Notes: generated by a model from the letters alone, not told the origin. DNA of 64,000 bases from Limnohabitans sp. G3-2 (GCF_002778275.1 NZ_NESG01000006.1:186001-250000), one strand, 5' to 3'; shown: positions 49,468-60,100, numbered from the stretch's first letter. Numbers and translations: made by a program.

Positions 49468-51795
49468 ATGAACTTGAGCAAAGACGAGATGGCTTTTCGT
49501 GACGAGGTGCGAGCCTTTTTGGCGGCCGAGTTGACCGACGAGATTCGCTTGGGCGGGCACCGCACCTCGGGCATTTTTTCCGACTACGAAGTCGGGATCC
49601 CCTGGCAGCGGGTTCTGGCCAAGCGCGGCTGGGCTGCGCCACATTGGCCAGTCGAGTGGGGGGGCTGCGGCTGGACACCCCGGCAGCACGACATTTTTGC
49701 CAGCGAGATGGCGGCGGCCGATGCCCCCAAAGTCTCGCCCCTGGGGCTGGTGATGGCCGCGCCCGTGCTGGTGGCCTTTGGCACACAGGCCCAAAAAGAG
49801 CGTTGGCTCGCGGACATCCGCAACGGTGAGAGCTACTGGTGTCAGGGCTACAGCGAGCCGGGGTCGGGTTCGGACCTAGCATCGCTGCAATGCCGCGCCC
49901 GCCGCGAAGGCAACGAGTGGGTGATCAACGGCTCCAAAATCTGGACCACCCACGCCCACCGCGCCACGCACATGTTTTGCCTGGTGCGCACCGACAACAG
50001 CGGCAAGCCCCAGCAAGGCATCAGCTTTTTGATGTTCGAGTTGAACCAACCGGGTATCCAGATCCGGCCGATCATCAGCATCTCGGGCGACCACGAATTC
50101 AACCAGGTCTTTTTTGACGAAGCCCGTGTGCCCGCTGACGCGCTGATCGGCGAAGAGAACCAGGGCTGGACGATTGCCAAATTTTTGCTGGAGCATGAGC
50201 GGGGCGGCTCGTCTGCGCCGTTCCTGCGGGGCCGGCTGGCCCGCTTGCGCGAATCCTTGCAAGAGGCCTTTGCGCAAAGCGCGCCGGGCACCGAACACGA
50301 AGACATCGCCGTGAGCTTGGCCAACGCACAGTGCCGCATTGACGCCTTGCACGCTTGGGAGCAGCAGGTGCTGACCGCGCGCATTGGCGGCGGCACGCAG
50401 CCCAGCTGGATGCCGGCTGCGCCCTCCATGGGCAAGGTGCTGGCGACCGAGCTCAAGCAACACCTGACCGAGCTGGGCCTGGACATTGCGGGCCCCTATG
50501 GCAGCACCAGCCTGACCATCGAAGAAGCCACGGCCCACGCGCTGCCTGTGCCCGAAGAGTCGGTGTTCGCGACCCGGGCGTATTTGAACGACCGCGCCGC
50601 CTCGATTTATGGCGGCACCAACGAAGTGCAGCGCAACCTGATTGCCCGCCACATTCTGGGGGCCGAGGTGGTGGAGCCTGTGTTGCCGCTTGACGAGACG
50701 CAGGCCATGCTCGTGGACAGTCTGCAAGGTTGGTTGCAAGACAAATTACCGTTTGACCAACGCGCACCCATGATCGCCACACCAGAGGCGATGGGGCCGC
50801 TGTGGCAAGGCCTGGCGCACGAGTTGGGTCTCTTGGGCGCAGCGCTGCCGGAACATCTGGGCGGCATGGGCGGTGGTTTGCCCGAGCAGCTGCTGATCTG
50901 CCAGGCCCTGGGCGCGGCTTTGGTGGCCGAGCCCTACAGCAGCGCGGCCGTCTTGGGCGCCAACTTGCTGCAGGCGCTGGCCGACCCGGCGGCCGACGCG
51001 CTGCTGCAAGGCCTGGCCGAGGGCCAAGTGCGTGTGGCCGTGGCGGCTTTGGAGCCGGCAGGGCGCAGCGATTTGAGCCGCGTGCAGACCCGGTTGCACA
51101 ACCTGAACGGCCAGTGGCGCATCAGTGGGCACAAAGCCATGGTGCGCGGCGCACCCGGGGCTACACACTGGCTGGTGAGCGCACGGGACGACGCAGGCCA
51201 GCTGCGCATCGCGCTGCTTGACCCCGCAGCCAGCGGCGTGCAGCGGCGCGATGTTCGGCTGATTGACGGCGCGTGGGCAGCTGAATTGGCGTTTGAGCAA
51301 ACGCCCGTGCAGGCCATCATCGGCCAAGGCAATGCACTGTCAGCGCTCTCGCATGCTTGGGACTCGGCCACGCTGGCCGCAGGCGCCGAGGCCGTGGGCG
51401 TGATGCAAGCCTTGATGCGCGACATGCTGAACTACACCAGCCAGCGCAAACAGTTCGGCCAGCCCCTGGCGGCCTTCCAGGCTTTGCAACACCGCATGGC
51501 CGACATGTACATGGCGCTGGTGCAAGCCGCGGCGGCGGTGGGCGCTTGTGCCGATGTGCTGGGCGAGCGCCCCGAACGCCGCGCCGAGCGCGTGTCATCG
51601 GCCCATGTCACGGTGCTGCGTGCGGCGCGGCTGGTGGGGCAGGGCGCGGTGCAGTTGCATGGCGGCATGGGCATGACCGACGAGCTGGCCGTGGGCCACG
51701 GCTTCAAGCGGCTCACGGTCATCGAGCAGCAGTTTGGTGGGGTGGCGCAGCACCTGCGGCGGGTGGCGGCATCCACGATCCATTCAGAGGGGTAG
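49468..51795 (+). CDS. Double acyl-CoA dehydrogenase (two ACAD domains fused)
   Basis: A 775-residue fusion of two acyl-CoA dehydrogenase units. Domain 1 (about 1-400) has WGGCGWTPRQHDIFASEMAA, CQGYSEPGSGSDLASLQCRA (substrate/FAD loop) and ASIYGGTNEVQRNLIARHIL. Domain 2 (about 410-775) has LGGMGGGLPEQLLICQALGA, NYTSQRKQFGQPLAAFQALQ and LHGGMGMTDELAVGHGFKRL. The usual MCAD catalytic Glu position in domain 1 is Gly (YGGTNEVQ), a pattern found in heteromeric two-subunit ACADs that act on bulky or steroid-like acyl-CoA. It probably represents such a pair fused. ATG 49468 follows GGAGTGAAG. Confidence 0.93.
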   Translation: MNLSKDEMAFRDEVRAFLAAELTDEIRLGGHRTSGIFSDYEVGIPWQRVLAKRGWAAPHWPVEWGGCGWTPRQHDIFASEMAAADAPKVSPLGLVMAAPVLVAFGTQAQKERWLADIRNGESYWCQGYSEPGSGSDLASLQCRARREGNEWVINGSKIWTTHAHRATHMFCLVRTDNSGKPQQGISFLMFELNQPGIQIRPIISISGDHEFNQVFFDEARVPADALIGEENQGWTIAKFLLEHERGGSSAPFLRGRLARLRESLQEAFAQSAPGTEHEDIAVSLANAQCRIDALHAWEQQVLTARIGGGTQPSWMPAAPSMGKVLATELKQHLTELGLDIAGPYGSTSLTIEEATAHALPVPEESVFATRAYLNDRAASIYGGTNEVQRNLIARHILGAEVVEPVLPLDETQAMLVDSLQGWLQDKLPFDQRAPMIATPEAMGPLWQGLAHELGLLGAALPEHLGGMGGGLPEQLLICQALGAALVAEPYSSAAVLGANLLQALADPAADALLQGLAEGQVRVAVAALEPAGRSDLSRVQTRLHNLNGQWRISGHKAMVRGAPGATHWLVSARDDAGQLRIALLDPAASGVQRRDVRLIDGAWAAELAFEQTPVQAIIGQGNALSALSHAWDSATLAAGAEAVGVMQALMRDMLNYTSQRKQFGQPLAAFQALQHRMADMYMALVQAAAAVGACADVLGERPERRAERVSSAHVTVLRAARLVGQGAVQLHGGMGMTDELAVGHGFKRLTVIEQQFGGVAQHLRRVAASTIHSEG

Positions 51796-51811
51796 ACGCA
51801 TTGGGGTGGGG

Positions 51812-51834
51812 TGTATATACTTCCCGTATATACA
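51812..51834. promoter_or_regulatory. Perfect inverted-repeat operator of vapBC
   Basis: TGTATATAC-N5-GTATATACA: two perfect 9-bp arms, 18 bases before the vapB ATG. Its AT-rich arms can also supply the -10 box. VapB-VapC complexes typically bind such palindromes to repress their own operon. Confidence 0.85.
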
Positions 51835-51852
51835 TCGAATGGGGAGGCGCGA

Positions 51853-52083
51853 ATGGCATTGGCTCGTATTTTTCAATCAGGCAACAGCCAAGCAGTTCGT
51901 CTGCCCAAAGAGTTTCGATTTGATGCCGACCAAGTTGAAATTTTTCGACAGGGCAATGACATCGTTTTGCGGCAAGTGCCTTCCCATGCCGCCGCCGTTT
52001 TTGACCTGTTGAGCAGTTTGCCTTCTGACTTTATGGCAGAAGGCAGACAAGACACTCCGCCGCAAGAACGCGAGGGGTTTTGA
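51853..52083 (+). CDS. vapB: VapB-type antitoxin (AbrB/MazE fold)
   Basis: A 76-residue antitoxin. Residues 1-45 are the swapped-hairpin DNA-binding domain (MALARIFQSGNSQAVRLPKE, FDADQVEIFRQGNDIVLRQV). The tail VFDLLSSLPSDFMAEGRQD binds the toxin. A strong site (GGGGAGG) precedes ATG 51853; the longer frame upstream runs through the operator. vapC follows with at most a few bases between. Confidence 0.95.
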   Translation: MALARIFQSGNSQAVRLPKEFRFDADQVEIFRQGNDIVLRQVPSHAAAVFDLLSSLPSDFMAEGRQDTPPQEREGF

Positions 52084-52091
52084 CCTTGGCC

Positions 52092-52508
52092 ATGGGCGCC
52101 CAACGCTATCTGTTGGACACCAACATTTGCATCTACATTGCCAAAGGCCAGCCATTGGCCGTACGCCACCGTTTTGAAAAGCAGCCGCTGCAGACGCTGG
52201 CCATGTCGACCATCACGGTGGGGGAGCTGCGTTTTGGCGCAGAAAAAAGCCAATTCCGTGATCGTGCTTTGGCGACCTTGGACCAGTTGGTTCAGATGAT
52301 TCGCCCGAGTGCTTTGCCCATGGCTGCCGCAGAGCACTATGGAAATATCCGCGCGATCTTGCAACGGCAGGGCTTGCCGATTGGCAACAACGACTTGTGG
52401 CTGGCTGCCCACGCCTTGGCAGAGGACTGGACTTTGGTCACCAACAATACCCGGGAGTTCGAGCGTGTGCCGGGTTTGCGGGTCGAAAATTGGGCGCTTG
52501 CAGATTGA
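52092..52508 (+). CDS. vapC: VapC-type PIN-domain ribonuclease toxin
   Basis: A 138-residue PIN protein. Acidic residues are in YLLDTNICIYIAKGQ, TVGELRFGAEKS, GNNDLWLAAHALAEDW and VTNNTREFERVPGLRVENW. The start is not fixed: ATG 52092 is used here, but TTG 52086 has the better spacing (8 bases) from GAGGGG, and TTG 52080 overlaps the vapB stop. It is neutralised by the upstream VapB; the RNA target is unknown. Confidence 0.93.
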   Translation: MGAQRYLLDTNICIYIAKGQPLAVRHRFEKQPLQTLAMSTITVGELRFGAEKSQFRDRALATLDQLVQMIRPSALPMAAAEHYGNIRAILQRQGLPIGNNDLWLAAHALAEDWTLVTNNTREFERVPGLRVENWALAD

Positions 52509-52525
52509 TTTCACCCGATGTGGGC

Positions 52526-53086
52526 TCACCCCCGCATCAACTTCTGAATCAGATCCGCTGCCCCTGAGGCCTGGTATTTGCGCATCAACTTGACGCGGTA
52601 GATCTCGACCGTGCGGTGGCTGATGCCCAGGGCTTTGCCAATCTCTTTGCTGGTCAGGCCATCCATCAGGTGGGCGGCGACTTCGCGTTCGCGGGCGGTG
52701 AGCTCGGCTTTGACCGGTTTGCGGGCCGAGAGGTCTTCAAAGGTCCAGATGCCGGCTTCGTGTGGGGCGTCGCGGTTGAGCGCACGTCCCGTCACATGGC
52801 ACCAAAAAGTCTCGCCCTTGAATCGGCCGTCCACGCGCTTCATCACCCGGTCGTCGGCGTACACGCCCTTGGCGTTCAGGATGGGGGTGATGCGCTGGCC
52901 GGTGCGCTCGTACTCGTCGGCGCTGGGGTAGAGCAGCTGGAAGGTCTGCCCAATCAGTTGTTCGCGGGGCACGCCAAACATCTCGCACACGCGCTGATTG
53001 CAGTCGACCATGGTGCGGTTGCGCGAAAGCACCATGCCGATGGGGGCGAGGTCAAAAGCGAGGCGGTAGTCGATGTCGGTGTTCAT
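52526..53086 (-). CDS. PAS-LuxR transcriptional regulator
   Basis: A 186-residue regulator. Residues about 1-115 are a PAS domain (YRLAFDLAPIGMVLSRNRTM, VDCNQRVCEMFGVPREQLIG). Residues about 125-186 are a LuxR/FixJ helix-turn-helix (LTAREREVAAHLMDGLTSKE, IGKALGISHRTVEIYRVKLM). No phospho-acceptor receiver domain is present, so the PAS domain probably senses a ligand or partner directly. Its gene faces away from scoAB across a REP array and a nested palindrome; it is the nearest candidate regulator for that operon. Confidence 0.93.
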   Translation of the reverse strand: MNTDIDYRLAFDLAPIGMVLSRNRTMVDCNQRVCEMFGVPREQLIGQTFQLLYPSADEYERTGQRITPILNAKGVYADDRVMKRVDGRFKGETFWCHVTGRALNRDAPHEAGIWTFEDLSARKPVKAELTAREREVAAHLMDGLTSKEIGKALGISHRTVEIYRVKLMRKYQASGAADLIQKLMRG

Positions 53087-53155
53087 GGTGTTGCTGCGCC
53101 TCTGTGTGGGCGGTTACGCCCACGGCCGATTCAGGGTGGCTCAAAGACGCATCCT

Positions 53156-53340
53156 TGTAGGAGGCCGCCCCCGCGGCCGAATGAGATTGGTCCCAAAACG
53201 TATCCGTGTAGGAGGCCGCCCCCGCGGCCGAATGAGCTTGGCCCCAAAACGTATCCGTGTAGGAGGCCGCCCCCGCGACCGAATGAGATTGGTCCCAAAA
53301 CATATCTTTGTAGGAGGCCGCCCCCGCGGCCGAATGAGGG
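53156..53340. repeat. REP-like tandem array F, 51-bp period
   Basis: Four direct copies of a 51-base unit beginning at 53156, 53207, 53258 and 53309. Each has TGTAGGAGGCCGCCCCCG then CGGCCGAATGAG and a spacer GATTGGTCCCAAAACGTATC. Unit 3 has an A in one arm (GCGACC), which breaks one base pair; a partial tail continues to about 53360. It fills much of the 350 bases between the PAS-LuxR gene and scoA. All units face the same way, unlike arrays B and C. Confidence 0.95.
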
Positions 53341-53372
53341 TGGGCCCAAGACGTCGGCCTCAGGTCCAGCCA

Positions 53373-53410
53373 CTACGAAAAACTACGTAATCCAATACGT
53401 AGTATCGTAG
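53373..53410. promoter_or_regulatory. Nested palindrome of four CTACG half-sites before scoA
   Basis: An inner perfect palindrome ACTACGTA-N6-TACGTAGT (53382-53403) is flanked by CTACGA (53373-53378) and TCGTAG (53405-53410), themselves complementary. So four CTACG-type half-sites lie 28-65 bases before the scoA GTG. The TACGTA core resembles sites of LuxR-type regulators; the PAS-LuxR protein encoded next door is the inferred binder. Confidence 0.8.
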
Positions 53411-53437
53411 CGCTTTCATCTTCTACCGGAGACTGGC

Positions 53438-54145
53438 GTGAACAAGATTTTTCCTTCCGCAGCCGAGGCCTTGAAGGGCATCGTGGCTGACGGTCAACTC
53501 ATCGGTGTGGGCGGTTTTGGCCTGTGCGGCATCCCCGAAGCCCTCATTGCTGCCCTGCGCGACAGCGGTGTGCAGAACCTGACCGCGATTTCCAACAACG
53601 CGGGTGTGGACGATTTCGGTTTGGGCTTGCTGCTGCAGACCCGCCAGATCAAGAAGATGATTTCGTCTTATGTGGGTGAGAACAAAGAGTTCGAGCGCCA
53701 GTACCTGGCGGGCGAGCTGGCCCTGGAATTCACCCCCCAAGGCACGCTGGCCGAGAAGCTGCGTGCGGGCGGTGCGGGCATCCCGGCCTTCTTCACCAAG
53801 ACCGGTGTGGGCACCTTGGTGGCCGAAGGCAAAGAGCTGCGCGAGTTCGATGGCGAGACCTATGTGATGGAGCGTGCCTTGGTGCCCGATGTGGCGCTGG
53901 TCAAAGCGCACCGCGCCGACAAGTCCGGCAACCTGCAGTTCCGTTACACCTCGCGCAACTTCAACCCCGCCGTCGCCATGGCCGGCAAGATCTGCGTGGT
54001 CGAGGTCGAAGAGATTGTGGAAACCGGCGACATGCACCCCGACAGCGTGCACCTGCCCGGCATTTATGTGCACCGCATCGTGCTCAACACGAAACCTGAA
54101 AAGCGCATCGAGAAACGCACCATCACTGAAAAGGCGGGAGTCTGA
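53438..54145 (+). CDS. scoA: 3-oxoacid CoA-transferase subunit A
   Basis: A 235-residue alpha subunit: [55 protein letters not shown] and [20 protein letters not shown]. With ScoB it moves CoA from succinyl-CoA to acetoacetate or another 3-oxoacid. The start codon is GTG (53438), after CGGAGAC. scoB follows directly. The promoter region holds the four-half-site palindrome. Confidence 0.95.
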   Translation: MNKIFPSAAEALKGIVADGQLIGVGGFGLCGIPEALIAALRDSGVQNLTAISNNAGVDDFGLGLLLQTRQIKKMISSYVGENKEFERQYLAGELALEFTPQGTLAEKLRAGGAGIPAFFTKTGVGTLVAEGKELREFDGETYVMERALVPDVALVKAHRADKSGNLQFRYTSRNFNPAVAMAGKICVVEVEEIVETGDMHPDSVHLPGIYVHRIVLNTKPEKRIEKRTITEKAGV

Positions 54146-54146
54146 T

Positions 54147-54788
54147 ATGAGCTGGAGTCAAGACCAAATGGCCGCCCGTGCGGCCCACGAACTGGAAGAC
54201 GGTTTTTATGTGAACCTGGGCATCGGCATCCCCACGCTGGTGGCCAACTTTGTGCCCGCCGACAAGGAAGTCTGGCTGCAGAGCGAAAACGGCATGCTGG
54301 GCATTGGCCCGTTTCCGACCGAAGACGAGGTCGATGCCGACCTCATCAACGCGGGCAAGCAGACCGTGACGACCATCAAAGGCTCGTCCATCTTTGGCAG
54401 CGAGCAGTCCTTTGCCATGATCCGCGGCGGCAAGATCAACCTGTCCATCCTGGGCGCGATGCAAGTCACCGACAAGGGCGATCTGGCCAACTGGATGATC
54501 CCCGGCAAGATGGTCAAGGGCATGGGCGGCGCGATGGACTTGGTGGCGGGCGTCAAGCGCGTGATCATCCTGATGGAACACGTGGCCAAGAAGAAAGACG
54601 GCACCGAAGACATGAAGATCCTGCCCGAGTGCACACTGCCGCTGACCGGCAAGGGCGTGGTCGACCGCATCATCACCGACCTGGCCGTGATGGACGTGAC
54701 CGACGCGGGCCTCAAGGTCGTCGAGCTGGCCCCGGGCGTGACGCCTGAGGCGCTGCAGGCCAAGACGGGTGTGAAGCTGATCTTCTGA
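54147..54788 (+). CDS. scoB: 3-oxoacid CoA-transferase subunit B
   Basis: A 213-residue beta subunit. It has the catalytic Glu in [16 protein letters not shown], with [20 protein letters not shown] upstream and [40 protein letters not shown] downstream. It starts one base after the scoA stop triplet. The transcript ends at the bidirectional terminator at 54811-54836. Confidence 0.96.
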   Translation: MSWSQDQMAARAAHELEDGFYVNLGIGIPTLVANFVPADKEVWLQSENGMLGIGPFPTEDEVDADLINAGKQTVTTIKGSSIFGSEQSFAMIRGGKINLSILGAMQVTDKGDLANWMIPGKMVKGMGGAMDLVAGVKRVIILMEHVAKKKDGTEDMKILPECTLPLTGKGVVDRIITDLAVMDVTDAGLKVVELAPGVTPEALQAKTGVKLIF

Positions 54789-54810
54789 TCTGGTCTTCAA
54801 ACTGCCAATG

Positions 54811-54836
54811 AAAAGGCCCCGTGAGGGGCCTTTTTG
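54811..54836. terminator. Bidirectional terminator shared by scoAB and tRNA-Gly
   Basis: AAAAGGCCCC-GTGA-GGGGCCTTTTT: a 10-bp stem with A and T runs on both sides, so it works on either strand. It lies 22 bases after scoB and 2 bases from the CCA end of the convergent tRNA gene. Confidence 0.95.
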
Positions 54837-54838
54837 TT

Positions 54839-54912
54839 TGGAGCGGGTGATGGGAATCGAACCCACGTTATTTGCTTGGGAAGCAAGAGTCCTACCATTG
54901 AACGACACCCGC
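54839..54912 (-). tRNA. tRNA-Gly, anticodon CCC
   Basis: Read on the minus strand: acceptor GCGGGTG paired with CACCCGC, discriminator T and an encoded CCA; D-arm GTTC/GGAC; anticodon loop TTCCCAA giving anticodon CCC (reads GGG); T-arm GTGGG/CCCAT around TTCGATT. Length 74 with CCA. The anticodon stem CTTGC/GCAAA has a C27-A43 mismatch at its top, unusual but tolerable. Confidence 0.95.
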
Positions 54913-54925
54913 GAAGGTGTGGAGT

Positions 54926-56398
54926 TTACTTCAGGATGTCACCCATGCAGAGGTACTTGATTTCCACATAGTCGTCCATGCCGTGGTGTGAGCCTTCGCG
55001 GCCGAGGCCTGATTGCTTGACGCCGCCAAAGGGCACATGCTCGGTGGCCAAAATGCCCACGTTGATGCCCACCATGCCGTACTCCAGGGCTTCGCTCACG
55101 CGGAAGATGCGGCCCACATCGCGGCTGTAAAAGTAGCTGGCCAGACCAAACTCGGTGTTGTTGGCGGCAAAGATGGCGTCTTGCTCGGTCTTGAACTTGA
55201 AGATGGGCGCAAACGGACCAAAGGTTTCTTCTTTGGCGCAGACCATGTCGGCGGTTGCGTCGGCGATCACGGTGGGTTCAAAAAACTGCCCGTCCAGGCG
55301 CTTGCCCCCAGTGAGCACACGCCCGCCCTTGGCGATGGCGTCTTTCACATGGCGCTCGACCTTGTCAAGAGCCGAGGGCTCGATCAGCGGGCCTTGGTTC
55401 ACGCCCTCGGCAAAGCCGTTGCCGACTTTGGCGGTGTTGACTTTGGCCGCGAACTTGCTGGTGAACTCTTCGTACACCGACTCCTGCACATAAAAGCGGT
55501 TGGTGCACACGCAGGTCTGGCCTGCATTGCGGTATTTGCTGGCGAATGCACCTTCCACAGCGCTGTCGATGTCGGCGTCGTCGAACACGATGAAGGGGGC
55601 GTTGCCACCCAGCTCCAGCGACATCTTCTTGACGGTGGGGGCTGATTGCGCCATCAGAATGCGACCCACTTCGGTGGAGCCGGTGAAGCTGATGTGGCGC
55701 ACCACGTCGCTGGCGCACAGCACCTTGCCGATGGCGATGCTTTGCGGGCCATCGGCGGTGATGATGTTGAGCACCCCGGCCGGGATGCCGGCGCGGATCG
55801 CCAGCTCCGCCGCTGCCAAGGCTGTGAGTGGGGTTTGCTCGGCCGGTTTGATGACCACGGGGCAGCCGGCGGCCAGCGCGGGGGCCACTTTGCGGGTGAT
55901 CATGGCCAGCGGGAAGTTCCAGGGCGTGATGGCCGCGCACACGCCAATAGGCTGCTTGAGCACCAAGAGGCGGCGGTTGTTGTCAAACTGCGGCAGGGTC
56001 TCGCCGTTGACGCGCTTGGCCTCTTCGGCAAACCACTCCACAAAACTGGCGCCATAGGCCACTTCGCCGCGAGACTCGGCGATGGGCTTGCCGTTTTCTG
56101 CGGTCATGAGGCGGGCCAGGTCTTCGGTGTTGGCGATCAAGAGATCAAACCACTTGCGCAAGATGATGCTGCGCTCTTTGGCGGTCTTGGTTTTCCAGGG
56201 GCCCCAGGCGGCGTTGGCCGCGGCAATGGCGGCTTCGGCTTCGGTCGCTCCGAGGTTGGCCACGTTGGCCAAATGCCCGCCCGTGGCCGGGTCGGTCACC
56301 TCAAACCGCTGGCTGCCCGTGACCCATTGGCCGTTGATCAGGGCGTCGGTTTTGAGCAAAGTGGGGTCGTTGAGCAAGGCAAGGGGGGAGGTGGTCAT
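54926..56398 (-). CDS. gabD: NAD(P)-dependent succinate-semialdehyde dehydrogenase
   Basis: A 490-residue aldehyde dehydrogenase of the GabD type. Marks are LINGQWVTGSQRFEVTDPAT, ITPWNFPLAMITRKVAPALA, FTGSTEVGRILMAQ, the general-base Glu in SLELGGNAPFIVFDDADID, and the nucleophile Cys in NAGQTCVCTNRFYVQESVY. The ending EGSHHGMDDYVEIKYLCMGD is typical. It converts succinate semialdehyde to succinate. ATG 56398 is preferred; a TTG 9 bases upstream is possible. Confidence 0.93.
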   Translation of the reverse strand: MTTSPLALLNDPTLLKTDALINGQWVTGSQRFEVTDPATGGHLANVANLGATEAEAAIAAANAAWGPWKTKTAKERSIILRKWFDLLIANTEDLARLMTAENGKPIAESRGEVAYGASFVEWFAEEAKRVNGETLPQFDNNRRLLVLKQPIGVCAAITPWNFPLAMITRKVAPALAAGCPVVIKPAEQTPLTALAAAELAIRAGIPAGVLNIITADGPQSIAIGKVLCASDVVRHISFTGSTEVGRILMAQSAPTVKKMSLELGGNAPFIVFDDADIDSAVEGAFASKYRNAGQTCVCTNRFYVQESVYEEFTSKFAAKVNTAKVGNGFAEGVNQGPLIEPSALDKVERHVKDAIAKGGRVLTGGKRLDGQFFEPTVIADATADMVCAKEETFGPFAPIFKFKTEQDAIFAANNTEFGLASYFYSRDVGRIFRVSEALEYGMVGINVGILATEHVPFGGVKQSGLGREGSHHGMDDYVEIKYLCMGDILK

Positions 56399-56555
56399 GG
56401 TGTTCAAGTTGAAATGAAAAGGCTCGGCAGCTTGGGGTTGGCTGGTTCAAACGTGAGCATAGCGGTCAACAAAGCGGCGCTGTGTCGCGCATTTAACGTC
56501 TGGATCCATGGCGCATGGTGGCCCATCCAGCCATTCATGGGCATGCTCGGTGCGC

Positions 56556-57026
56556 TCATCCAGTCCAGTCGAAGGGGTTGACCAATTTCACCCCGGCCAA
56601 CATCTCCCCGTTGCCCATGTCCTCTGTGAGCAGCACCGAACACCCCGCAATGTGGGCGCTGGCCACGATGAGGGCATCCCAGTAACTCAAAGCGTGTTTT
56701 TGGTGCAAATCCAGTGCCATGTCGATGGTGTCTGGCGTGACGGCAGCGATGTCCAGCTGACGGTAGCAGTGCAGCTGTTCTCGAATGTGAACATGCGTCA
56801 GGCCCAGTTTGCGCAGGCCGACCTGGATGTATTCGTTGAGCACCTGTGTAGACAGCACGCCCAAACGCTCAAATCGGAGGTGGCGCAGCAAATCGATGGC
56901 GATGCGCTGTTTGCGGGGTTCATCGGTGCTGTCGGCATAGACCAGAACGTTGGTGTCGATGAAGCATCGGGCTTTGGGCAGGCTCAACAATGGGCCCCAA
57001 GGTGGCGTGGGCTCAGCTGCGATCAT
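56556..57026 (-). CDS. PIN-domain toxin-like ribonuclease
   Basis: A 156-residue PIN protein. Acidic residues are Asp24 in CFIDTNVLVYADS, Glu in STQVLNEYIQVGLRKL, Asp in HALSYWDALIVASAHIAG and the LTEDMGNGE motif near the C-terminus. It belongs to a different PIN subgroup from the two VapC proteins in this window. The ATG at 57026 lies inside the upstream antitoxin gene (14-base overlap). It is predicted to be an RNase held inactive by that protein. Confidence 0.9.
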   Translation of the reverse strand: MIAAEPTPPWGPLLSLPKARCFIDTNVLVYADSTDEPRKQRIAIDLLRHLRFERLGVLSTQVLNEYIQVGLRKLGLTHVHIREQLHCYRQLDIAAVTPDTIDMALDLHQKHALSYWDALIVASAHIAGCSVLLTEDMGNGEMLAGVKLVNPFDWTG

Positions 57027-57240
57027 GCAGGGCGTCTCGGTCCAATGTGTAGCCCTGCAGACGTCCGCCACCGTTCAGGCAACGCTGCTCCCAAAGTTGC
57101 CATTCGGCGGCTTGTCGTTCTTGACCCGCCAGTTGTTCCAGATAGTCGCGCACAGCTTGGTTCAGACTTTTGCCCATCTTGCGGGCGGCTTCCCGAGCGG
57201 CTTGTGCGACGCGTTCGTCAACGGACAGGGTGATGTTCAT
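57013..57240 (-). CDS. Ribbon-helix-helix-type antitoxin
   Basis: A 75-residue small protein: MNITLSVDERVAQAAREAAR, then KMGKSLNQAVRDYLEQLAGQ, the strand-helix-helix pattern of an RHH DNA-binding domain, and a charged Trp-rich tail (AAEWQLWEQRC) that probably binds the toxin. It is coupled to the PIN gene by overlap. A GAAAGG ribosome site and a palindrome (57295-57307) lie upstream. Confidence 0.85.
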   Translation of the reverse strand: MNITLSVDERVAQAAREAARKMGKSLNQAVRDYLEQLAGQERQAAEWQLWEQRCLNGGGRLQGYTLDRDALHDRS

Positions 57241-57294
57241 GGCGGGCCTTTCTCAAGGGTTCAGAGGGGTGGACCCCACCGAATGGCAAATTCA

Positions 57295-57307
57295 CACATA
57301 TTATGTG
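57295..57307. promoter_or_regulatory. Palindrome upstream of the RHH antitoxin/PIN operon
   Basis: CACATA-T-TATGTG: a perfect 6-bp palindrome around one base, 55 bases before the antitoxin start. It is a likely site for autoregulation by the RHH antitoxin. It lies between that operon and alaS, so it could affect both. Confidence 0.6.
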
Positions 57308-57371
57308 CGAGCCGGTTGGGGGATGCAAATCAGCCCCGCCGAAAAGCCCATGGACCCAGAGGCCCCAAACT

Positions 57372-57377
57372 TATAAT
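57372..57377 (+). promoter_or_regulatory. alaS: Consensus -10 box before alaS
   Basis: A perfect TATAAT 29 bases before the alaS ATG. No good -35 is found at 16-18 bases; TGGACC at 57351-57356 is the closest match. Confidence 0.55.
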
Positions 57378-57406
57378 GCACGGTTGCACTTTGAGCGAAA
57401 CACCCC

Positions 57407-60058
<2,652 letters not shown>

Positions 60059-60100
60059 TGCCGTCCCTGGAGGCCGCAGTGGGTTTGGATCCCGCGCCGA

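Noticed and set aside
52616-53410. A plus-strand frame of 264 codons ending in repeated RRPPPRPNE motifs
   Set aside because: The repeat part is the 51-bp REP array and the rest is antisense to the PAS-LuxR gene.
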